This document shows positions 19,533 through 29,200 of a DNA stretch of 33,593 bases, one piece after another. The notes below the pieces were generated by a model, which saw nothing but the letters and a program-made list of their open reading frames with translations, did not search any database and was not told the origin of the DNA. Source of the DNA: Alphaproteobacteria bacterium (lineage in GTDB: Bacteria; Pseudomonadota; Alphaproteobacteria; Rickettsiales; SXRF01); assembly GCA_025360345.1 (NCBI GenBank), contig JANYCJ010000156.1, positions 1-33,593 on the forward strand. Reading direction: 5' to 3'. Every line of letters begins with the position of its first letter. Position 1 is the stretch's first letter. Position numbers and translations under genes: made by a program.

Positions 19533-20522
19533 ATGTCTTACTCGAATATTGTGGAATCCCTTATGCAAGTGGGGTTCCACGAATTTCCTCATTATTATGA
19601 CCCCTCCGCGACGAAGGCATTACTGGACGCCGCCTTGTCCACGCGCCGGTTTGACCGATCACTGTTTATCACCGAGGATGAATGGGAAGCTTCTTCCAAG
19701 AGCCATAAACATACTAATCCCGGCCCCGGGTATAATGTGCTTGAAAAATTTCCTGAAAAGCTCGATTTCCTTGAAAAAGATCCGAGAACAACGGCATTTC
19801 TTGAGCACTTGCTCGGGCGCGGATACCGGGTTTTGAATAAGCGCCTGGTATGCAGGCTGCCATGGTCACAGATTCCAGACTGGCTGCAGGCACGCACCAG
19901 AGGAAAACCAAGCAATGCCTTTGGCGGGTTTGTGTATCCGCAATATAGAGATATTTCTTATTACATGGATGTAGACCTGCATCAGGATATACAGGATTAT
20001 TGGCGTTTTCCTGCGGAGGTGCGCGATCCACGGTATATTACCTTTTATGTTTATCTCGGAAATGTCACCCTTGATGACGCCCCCATACAGCTTCTGTCGC
20101 AGAGCCATAAATTCGGCGCGACACCATTTCAGCATGATGTCCGGTATGACGCGGCAAGTGACCGGTGGATTTATGCAAACCCCGAGGGGCATAAACTGGT
20201 CACTTCATTAAAAACCCTGACTGGGGATGCAGGTTACGCGGCTTTATGGCATTCCTGCCTGCTGCATGGCGCGCCACCTACCAAAGATGGGCATTTCCGC
20301 TTGTCGCTACGTTATATCATTGCCCGCTCGGCGAATCCCGCCCCTTGCGCCCTTGATGACATTAACCAAACCATCCAAGGGCCATTATTTTCAGATAGCG
20401 ATTACACACCGGGTGCCAATACGAATCGTGATGGGTTCTGGAATTTGCAGGTTACTGATTACGTGCGGCAAGGCTATGAAAACGTGGGTATGCAAAACCG
20501 CCTGTCGTTATATGGCAATTAA
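19533..20522 (+). CDS. PhyH-like Fe(II)/2OG dioxygenase, tandem copy 2
   Basis: 329 aa from ATG 19533, 1 nt after the previous stop. The longer track ORF from 19278 reads copy 1 out of frame. YRDISYYMDVDLHQDI, WHSCLLHGAPP, RLSLRYIIA. Confidence 0.78.
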   Translation: MSYSNIVESLMQVGFHEFPHYYDPSATKALLDAALSTRRFDRSLFITEDEWEASSKSHKHTNPGPGYNVLEKFPEKLDFLEKDPRTTAFLEHLLGRGYRVLNKRLVCRLPWSQIPDWLQARTRGKPSNAFGGFVYPQYRDISYYMDVDLHQDIQDYWRFPAEVRDPRYITFYVYLGNVTLDDAPIQLLSQSHKFGATPFQHDVRYDAASDRWIYANPEGHKLVTSLKTLTGDAGYAALWHSCLLHGAPPTKDGHFRLSLRYIIARSANPAPCALDDINQTIQGPLFSDSDYTPGANTNRDGFWNLQVTDYVRQGYENVGMQNRLSLYGN

Positions 20523-21439
20523 CGACCATATATAGCGCGCACAGAACTGAAGGGCCAGCCCTTCACCTCATCGACCACTTTAGCCAGGTACATGCTTTGT
20601 ATGCCCATAGCCGTCAAAACAATACCGGTATTCAGCGCCAGGAAGGCAAGCAGCACGGCGCGGTCACTCCCTGACTGCATCAGCACCAGCCCCAGAGCGA
20701 TAGCAGACACAGCGACCAAGGCAATGCCCAGCAAGAAAGTCCAGTAAAGGGGCTTTGTGGTCACGGAAAGAAGATAAGTGCTCAGGAATGACATTTTATT
20801 CCTAAAGGAATAACTGCTGGAATGCTTGGATTTTTTTTCAAAATACAGCACAGACCGCCCAAACCCGGCCTGATAGCACAGGCGGCAGTAAGGAAGGTTG
20901 CGCTCTTTCACAGCCACCAGTATATCTACGAAACGCCGACTCATAAGGCGGGCGTTAATGACATTTTCTATGACATTCGCTTTCAACACGGTATTTACAA
21001 AGTAAAAGAAGCCCTTGCCGGATATGCGTTCGAACCAGTTTCCCTTCCGCTTCAGCTGCGCCGCAAAGACGATGTCCGATTTTTCCGCAAGCATGGTGTT
21101 GTAAAATTGCTCCAGCCATTCCGGGCTTTCTTCGAGGTCATCGTCGATGGTAAAGACGAAATCGCCACGCGCATGTACAAGGCCCGTGCGAATAGCATTG
21201 GGTTGCCCGAAATTCCGGGCAAGATCAATGATGACGACATGGGGATCTATTTGATGCAGGGCAATCAGCTTTTCCAATGACTGATCTGTGGAACCATCGT
21301 TAACGAACAATATTTCATAATCGGGTGTGATTTTTAACGCGGACAGCGTTGCGCGTCGGTAGAATTCTTCGATAAAGCCTTCTGCCTGATAGACAGGGGT
21401 TACTATCGAAAGCATTGTTTTTTCTAACGTTTGGCGCAT
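20519..21439 (-). CDS. Family 2 glycosyltransferase (DPM1/GtrB-like with C-terminal TM helices)
   Basis: 306 aa; LSIVTPVYQAEGFIEEFYRRA, YEILFVNDGSTDQSL, ARNFGQPNAIRTGLVHARGDFVFTIDDDLEESPEW; two C-terminal hydrophobic helices. Confidence 0.92.
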   Translation of the reverse strand: MRQTLEKTMLSIVTPVYQAEGFIEEFYRRATLSALKITPDYEILFVNDGSTDQSLEKLIALHQIDPHVVIIDLARNFGQPNAIRTGLVHARGDFVFTIDDDLEESPEWLEQFYNTMLAEKSDIVFAAQLKRKGNWFERISGKGFFYFVNTVLKANVIENVINARLMSRRFVDILVAVKERNLPYCRLCYQAGFGRSVLYFEKKSKHSSSYSFRNKMSFLSTYLLSVTTKPLYWTFLLGIALVAVSAIALGLVLMQSGSDRAVLLAFLALNTGIVLTAMGIQSMYLAKVVDEVKGWPFSSVRAIYGR

Positions 21440-21537
21440 GTTATACTCATGATTTTATGCATATCTTCCTATGCTATAGAGAATATATGGTACGCTTCTA
21501 CAACAACACCTAAAGTTTACAGTTAAGGCATTTTATT

Positions 21538-23196
21538 TCATTTAAATTCTTCCAGACCTTTTTTGCTGATACAGCATAAGCCTTTATCCTGCATAGATAT
21601 TTTTTTCGCATTTTCAGGCAGGGATGAACATAGCGTTATTACCCCGCTGGAGTGGTGGGCCTGGGCGAATGATAAAACCTGATCGTCCAAATGCTCGACA
21701 AAGACTGGCTTGTAGCTCTGCTTAAAGGGCAAATACGTGAACATGTCTATAATCAGGTTAGTATTTGCGGATTCCGGGCTGATACCGCATTCCAGTGCAA
21801 ATTGCATGATGTTTTGCCGGCGGTCATCATAATGCAATATGCTGGCTGATTTTTTTGTGTAATTCAGCGCGCCATTACTATCCGCACTCCTATTTACCTG
21901 AGGGAGCGACCAGAAGGTAAACAGGAGAAGGCATTGGCTCGAAACAGAAACAACGATGAAGCCATTTATGGCAGCTTTTCTAATCTTTTCAGGAAGAATT
22001 TTTGCCGGATGCATCAGGAAAATAACCGTCAGGCAAATTCCCGCAAACCAGAAGGGCAGTATATCGTAAAAATTTTTATCCTGCTGGAACCCGGCGGTGA
22101 GCGCCATGCCGGCCAGCAAGCATACGGGCACGGCGAAATAGGGATCCAGAAAGGCCCTTCTTTTCAGCGTGGATATGGCTGCATAGGTCAGGCCCAGTTC
22201 CCAAAAACCTAAAATGCACGCCACTATTACGGCTATGGCATCGTTTGCAATGCTGGATACCATATGGGGGGATTGGGGTGGCAGCCAATCTGAGTTATAC
22301 CATCTTAATGAAAAGAATATATCGTTGAGATAGTCTGCACTTGCGCCGATTCCCTGAAGGAATTTTGTCAAAAATGCTATGGGATCATCTAATAAAAGCC
22401 CGGGTTGCAGTGTCCGCTGCATAATAAACTGCTGCCTGACACTGTCATCCGTGCAGGTGAGGCGATATTGCCAATAGCCACATGCCTGCCAGATAATGAC
22501 CATGAGCAGCCCCATGGTGAGCCGGCTACATAGGGAAGGCTTTCTTATTTTCCATATGCTGTAGCCCATTAATGGGGCAAAAAAGATTGCTTTTGGGTGA
22601 GCCGAAAAAAACCATGATGCAACCAACAGGCATAGAATGTTTAACGCAATAGGGCGGCAATTATCACCGGCTCGTGACGCAGGAATATTAAAAGGGAGCA
22701 AGGCAAAAAATGCGATCGCAATAGACATCATGGTTTCTGGCCGGGTCAGCGTGGCCATGAAGGGCACTACGCCTATAAAGCTCAGGCTGGTAACCGTAAG
22801 AAGAATATCTATTCCCCCGTTTTCTTTAGCGAAGCATTTTTTACTCATCCAGATAAGGAAATACACACAGGATGCGAAAACACCCATCCCGTATAAGCGA
22901 ATGGCTACTGGCGTTGTAATAAGGGATTGTAAAATCCACGCAATCCACCGGCCTGGCAATAGTGATAAAGGTATGGGGCTATTGAAGTTATTTGCGCATA
23001 GGGGCCACACTCCAATTATCGTCCAGTTATCATATCCAGCACGCGATGTCGTCATCGGATACATGATATCATCAATGTAAACGGGGACATAAAAAGACAA
23101 AATAAATGTCGCGGCGGATATCAGGAAAAACCCGCTATAGAAAAGGTTCCTGATGCGACGGTTCATTATGGCGTGTTTTTTAATATTGGTAACCAT
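21538..23196 (-). CDS. Polytopic membrane protein, possibly GT-C-type glycosyltransferase-like
   Basis: 552 aa; about ten hydrophobic segments, early acidic FYVPVYIDDIMYP loop as in GT-C proteins, C-terminal soluble part. Confidence 0.55.
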   Translation of the reverse strand: MVTNIKKHAIMNRRIRNLFYSGFFLISAATFILSFYVPVYIDDIMYPMTTSRAGYDNWTIIGVWPLCANNFNSPIPLSLLPGRWIAWILQSLITTPVAIRLYGMGVFASCVYFLIWMSKKCFAKENGGIDILLTVTSLSFIGVVPFMATLTRPETMMSIAIAFFALLPFNIPASRAGDNCRPIALNILCLLVASWFFSAHPKAIFFAPLMGYSIWKIRKPSLCSRLTMGLLMVIIWQACGYWQYRLTCTDDSVRQQFIMQRTLQPGLLLDDPIAFLTKFLQGIGASADYLNDIFFSLRWYNSDWLPPQSPHMVSSIANDAIAVIVACILGFWELGLTYAAISTLKRRAFLDPYFAVPVCLLAGMALTAGFQQDKNFYDILPFWFAGICLTVIFLMHPAKILPEKIRKAAINGFIVVSVSSQCLLLFTFWSLPQVNRSADSNGALNYTKKSASILHYDDRRQNIMQFALECGISPESANTNLIIDMFTYLPFKQSYKPVFVEHLDDQVLSFAQAHHSSGVITLCSSLPENAKKISMQDKGLCCISKKGLEEFK

Positions 23197-23277
23197 ATTA
23201 GATATTTATTACTTCAGACATACTTTAGCGAAAGCTTTCCATCATGTGTTAGCCTTTAGAGATGCTTCAGAATTATT

Positions 23278-26200
23278 TCACATCCCTTTTTGAGGCTTGT
23301 CCATGCTTTGGGGCAAGGACTGTTTTTTGAGGATATCGGTGATTTCGAGTGGGGTAGCGCCGGAAATGCTGGTCAGGCGAATGCTCTTGATTTCCTTCTC
23401 CAGATCGGACTTCGCCTTTTCCCAGCCTTCAGCCATTTTGCCGTTGCTAGGGCGCTGCGGCTTTGTTTCTTTGGACGACTCTGCCCGAAGCTTGCGCATT
23501 TCAGTTTCCGCTTTCTTTTCTTCAGCCAACAGACCTTGGGTTTTTTCCATTTTTGCGGTCATGTAGGTTGCCGCTTCGCCCAGTTGCTGGGTATCGAGCT
23601 TTTCTGCCTTGCGCATCACCCGATCAACATAAGCATCCGCTTTGCCCGGTTCGATCAGCTGGCGTTCTTCAAGCAGAGCGGCGTATTCTTTTACTTTTTG
23701 CTTAAAGCTACCCATAGCGCGGCCCCTGCCCCGCTGCGCCTGAGGGGCTTGAGGCGGATTGCCCGACAAGGCGTCGGCGAATTTGCGGCTTGCCTGCATA
23801 TAGGCGAGTCCTGCCGCCTCCTTCTCACTTGCGGGTGCAGCGGCAAATGTAGCCTGCTTTTTGGCCCTATCGCTTTTTAGCGTTTCTAACTGCCCAGCGG
23901 CGGCATCGGGAGCGCCCATGCCCTTCTGGGCCGTTTCCAGCTTTCGTGTGGTTTCGAGGCGATAGGCACGTTTCAAGGTTTCGGTTTGTTGCAATTTGTA
24001 TTCAAGGGTTGCTTTTTCCATCATCGCCTGCTGTAGCTGCATATTGGCAATCTCGTTTTGCTTCTCAGCTATTTGCGCGGCAAGCGCGGGGGTTTTGTCT
24101 TTCTGGGTGCGCTCCTGAAGCGCCTTCATTTCCGCGCTGGCTTTAGCCAAGCTGTCATCCAGCATTTTTATGCCATCCGCGGCGGTTAGTTTATTGCCGG
24201 AAGCATCGGTTTTCTGCCTGCCACCTACCATTAATGGCTTATCGGCGAGTATGGGCTCTTTGCCAGTCAGCGTTTTTACCGCCGCCGCGGCCGATGACAG
24301 CTGATCCTGTTTTTGCTGATTCGCGGTGAGGGTTTGTTCCGCCGCCTGCCGGGCCACACCGGTGTCCGGCTCGCGCGCAGTTTTAACTTTTTTCTCCGCC
24401 AGTTCGCGGTGCGATTTAAGGAATGCAATTTCGGCTTTAAGCGATTCTTCCGGTTTTAAGTCCGGTTTTGCAATCACAGCAGCCATGGCCTCGGAGTCGG
24501 CCCGCAGCCTTTGCAGCTCCAGCTTCGTTGCATTATCGGGCACAGGCATACCGAGGCTGCCAATGTTCTCGGCACGCTCAAAAAGGGCTCCGGTCTGGTC
24601 GCTGTACTGGCTCATGGTTTTTCCCGCCATCGCCAGACGGTATTGCAGGTTTTCCTGTTCGCGCCTGGCCTGCTGCAACAACAGGGTGCTGATGATACTT
24701 TCTTGTATAGCCACGCGCGCGACGGCTTCTGGATCGCCGCCTTTAGCAGCTTTGGCGTTAAGCCCCTCAAGCACCTTGGCTTCGCGGTCAAGCGCCTTTT
24801 GGTAATCGGCTATTTCGTCACGCAGCGTTGCGGGCTTACCATCGGGTTTTGTACGCGGCGTGCCGTTCGCATCTATCGAAGGTTTGTCACCAATGGGTGG
24901 AGATTTTAGTTCGGCGGCCAGCGTCTCAATGCCGTTACTTAATGCACGTAATTGCTCATTGCGGCTATTCACCTTTGCCAGTTTCTCAGTATTTTCCCGC
25001 TTTTCTTCCTGCGATTGCGCCATCACGGTGATGGGCGCATATTCAATTTTTTTCTGTAAATACAAATCGGGGCTGCTGGTCAGCGCCACCGCAGCAATGT
25101 CGCCGCGCTTTTCCACCTTCGCCATGCTGACGAATTCAGCGTTTTTGCGGAAATACTCCTCCGCCTCACCACGGTACGAAATCACTTTTATGTAATCCAC
25201 GAAGTTTTTGGCCGATTCCGGAGGGCGGCCAGCGGCCAGCTCACTGCGGTCCGAAGCAAGCGCCCCGAGGAAGGTTTCACGGCTGCGCTTGGTTTGGTCT
25301 TCGGTGAGTCCCAGGCTTTTCTGCATTACTTCGAAGCGCTTCAGCAAGGTTTCTTCCGTAGCTATATAAGCTGCATCCGCGGCCGACTTTTTAACGGGAT
25401 CATTTCCTGCCTGTATCTGCAACGCCATTGCAGCCTTCGCCTGGTCAATTGAAGCATTCACGGCGTCTATGGTCGCCAGTTTCGCATTGTCGCGGGCAAG
25501 CATCGGTTCAACTTTTTTCATTTCCTCGGCAAAATTCATTTTAGCGATCTGCTCGAAAATCGCGGGTGGCACGGCACTGTCGTTAAATACCTGCCCGCTC
25601 AGGAATCCGGCCAGTTCCTCGGGCTTTGCTCCTTCAACAAATTGTTTAATACTTTTGCCGGGCGTGCCGTCGGCTTTTTTACTGGGCCTGCTGAATTCTT
25701 CATCCGAAACGCCGATGAATTCCCTTATTTTTTCCATATCCCGCTTTTCCACCAGCGCGGCCACTTGGCCAAAGCGTGCCGTATCAACGTTTTCGGCCTG
25801 CCGGAGGGCAATGTTGTAGCGGTCAAGCGCTTCGCCGCTCATGCCCAACTCCACAAGCGCACGGTCACGCAGGAACTTATTTCCCAATGCATAGGTTACC
25901 TTGCGCAGTTTCTCGAATTGCTGCAGTTGGGGTGCGTATTCTTTTTCCAGCGGTTTGATATTGCGCTCGTAATCGGCGTAGCGCTCTGCGTAATTGCGTT
26001 TCCCCCCCGCCAATGTACCGTTGATTTCGCGCGCTGCGCCTTGCCCGCTATAGCTGTTGGCCTGCGCCTCGATCATGATATTCCTGCTGCGCTGCACTTG
26101 CCTGGTGAGATCATTGCCGAACATACTTGTCACCGCGTTGAGACCGCGGATGATAGGAGTTTCAAGTACGGCATCGCGCTTTACAAAGCCGTCAAACTCT

Positions 26201-29200
26201 TTCTCATACACATAATCGGCAATACGCTTTTGATCTTCGGCGATACTTTTCGTGAGTCTCGCCAACTCGGCAGGATCATCCTTGAGTGCTTCCAGGTCGA
26301 TTGGTTTACCATTCTTATACTGCATCCCATTCCGTTTTACTGCAGTGATGAAAGAGGGCAGCTGCTTATAATCAGTTGTCAGCGGCTTCAGGCCTGGGAT
26401 GTCTACATAAGTGATGCTGGCTGCGCTGTCGCCTACGGAGCGGTTGGTATCGTTCAGCATACCATCCACGATGCCCTGACGCTCCACGCGATCATTGGAA
26501 TAGCCTTCGATCAGTGAGGCGGCGATGGCGGCTGCGCCGGTAATGACATTGGCTTTAGCCACGATGCCGACGAGGCGGGGACCCAGTATGCTTGCGGTAC
26601 CGGTGACCGCCGCCCGCAACGTAAGCTTGGCTCCTACTGCACCCACGGTATTGATGACCAGATTGCTGCCGCCCAGCACCACGCCACGCAGCTTGGCGGG
26701 ATCATCATTATCCAGCATCAGGGCGTGACCGAGTTCAAAGGCTGAACTGGCCACGCCAAAATAAGCAGCCTTAGTGCCGAACTTAAGCCCGAGTGTGGAG
26801 CCGGGCCGGGTTTTAACATATGTGTCCACCACGGTACCGGCGCCGCCGGAAATGATCTGGCCCGATGCCACCGTTACGCGAATGGCACGCTCGGTGGCGG
26901 ACATGGGTGTCGTACTGTTGTTAATCTCGTTGAGTGCCTTGATACCGGACACCACTCCGGTCAAGTTCAGCCTGCGTGAGGCCACCGTGTTAGTTACATG
27001 GTCTTGTAGTTTAACCGTGTGGATTTCTTCCACGTTGGTTTTTTTGGTATAGGTTTCTTCCGTGTCCGTGCGGATGCGCTCCATCTCGGCATTTGCTTTG
27101 GTCTTCTGCGCTTGCAGGCGGGTCTTTTCCTCACCCGTCACTGGTTTATCCTGATTCTCCAGCTGTTTTTGCGCTTCCTGGAATTTTTTGGCGGCTTCGA
27201 GGAAATCCCGTTGCTGGCGCAGACCCTGTCGGTCCTGCGCAGAAAGCGGATCGCCTTTCAAGAGCGACGCATCGGTATCCAATGTGCCGTTTCTGGCCAT
27301 TTCGCCAATAGAGTTATAAAAAACGGTTTTGGTCGCATATTCCGCACGGACAAGCATCAGTTCGTTCATTACGATAGCCGCCATGCCTGAAGGCTTGTAG
27401 TCCTTTGCCTCCTGTATCAGTTCATTAAGCTGGTAGGCACGCTCTACCGGCTGGTCTTCTGTTCTTTCCGACGTGCGCAGCTGTAAGGTGACCTTATCTC
27501 CCTCCAGTTTCAGCACGGGCAATTCACCCTGATAGAGGCCTTTTTCCTTTGCTTCGGCCAAGGTATTATATGCTTCCAGCACCCGTTGGCTGCTTTCAAA
27601 CCGGGGGCTGTTGCGGTCTAGGGTGAGTTCTACCGTGCCTTGGGAAAGGGCGGCCTGGTAATCTGTTTCACTTTTCAGGCCGAATGCATCGAGGAGGGTT
27701 TCGGCCGCTTGCGCATTTCCCATGGTGGACTGCGGGCCTATCCCTGCAGCTTCCAATGCCTGGCGTGTTTGTATTCGCTGGGCCAAAGCCTGATCCAGAT
27801 TGATGGGATTGGCGCCATCCTGTTGCCCAGTCAGCGCGGACAGGTATTCGGGTGCCAGCATGGCAAGTCCGGTTAGCGCCAAGGCGCGGTCCTTCTGCCC
27901 GTCGGGACCTTCCTCCCCACGCAAGCTGAGGCGAACCAGCCCTTCTGGAGTTTCTGTCACATTAAGCGGATTGCCCAGCTTGCCGTTGGCCTCAAGCAAC
28001 TGCTTCAACTGCTCCATGTTGGCTGCATGATCCGGGTCGGCGGGATCTGTGGAAATCTCGATTTTTCCCTGATTCAATGCACCCTGTATCCGCTCGGGGT
28101 CATTGACGCCCAACGCCTGCAGAAGGGTATCCGCTGCCTCGCGGGATGTCAGCTCAATGATGGGCTTTGCGCCGTATTTATCCGCGATCTTGTCTATATC
28201 CAGATCGCGCAGGGTTTCGGCATCCAGCTGGAAGTTTCCGTCATGCATTCCGGGTTTGGGCACATCGCCCTCGTTAGGTGGGGCGGGGTCTCCGGGGCGC
28301 AGTTCTGATTTGGGGTCGAGGACAAGCGGTGTTTCGCCGGGTCGCACAACGCTTGGCCCGCTATTGCCCAACACCACTACATCGCCGTTAGGCGCCCGGA
28401 ATTCCCCGGCGGCCATCTCTACATAACCTTCGGAAAGGATCAGCGTGCGCATGGCGGCCACTGGGTCTGCCTGACCCTCGACGATACCGCGCTCCGCCAT
28501 TTCATCGGGTATCAGCTTGCCAGTTTCGATGGCCCGCTCAATCAGTTGTTGTTTCACCAATTCCAACGTTTCAGGGCCGGTGGCCATGCCAAAGGTTTCG
28601 CCTGCGGCAGTTTCGATAAGCCTCTGCTGTGCGTCTGACGTCCTTACATCCGGATCTTTATAATATCCTTTGGGTAGGTCTGCTCCGTATTTCGCCGTCG
28701 CACGGGTATTACTATCCAGATAATATTGAATATCGTTTGGATTAAAGCCAGAGGTGATTGCTGTGAGGATATGCGCGTTATCGTCGGGGTTATCGGGATT
28801 GAGTTTCAGCTGTTTCAATTCCGGGTTTGCCTCAATGAGTTTTTGAACCAACGCTTTTGTAACCTGCTCCTGTTCAGCCCCGCGCGCCTGCAATTCATCC
28901 GTGGTCAGCGCCTGAAGTTCGGCTGCTATCCGGGGGTTTTGCATGTAGTAAGAGTCGAGGACAAAGACACCTTTTTCCTTCATTATGCCGTAGGTTTCGC
29001 GCGTATGTGCAGTTTCGAGCTCGATAGCGCGCTGCGCCTGCTCGGTGCTTTTGAACTTCAGGTATAGGATTTTTGCCTCTTCAGGCATGTCTGGAATGAC
29101 ATAGGCGCGGCTGACGCCCTTGAGTCCTGTAGCCTTTTCAAAAGATTCGGGACCGCGTCTAATCCTGTTCCTGATAATTGCGTCCTGGGGGGGACGCTCC

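Noticed and set aside
23281-26494. Giant protein as a phage tail tape-measure protein
   Set aside because: Coiled-coil-rich tail plus hydrophobic segment is compatible, but no phage structural genes are adjacent and the N-terminal half has repeats and a peptidase-like module that do not fit well.
25642-26517. 291-aa plus-strand ORF antisense to the giant gene, and many other plus-strand ORFs in 23.3-33.2 kb
   Set aside because: They lie opposite a continuous 10-kb frame with coherent repeats and domain-like composition; best explained as antisense shadows.
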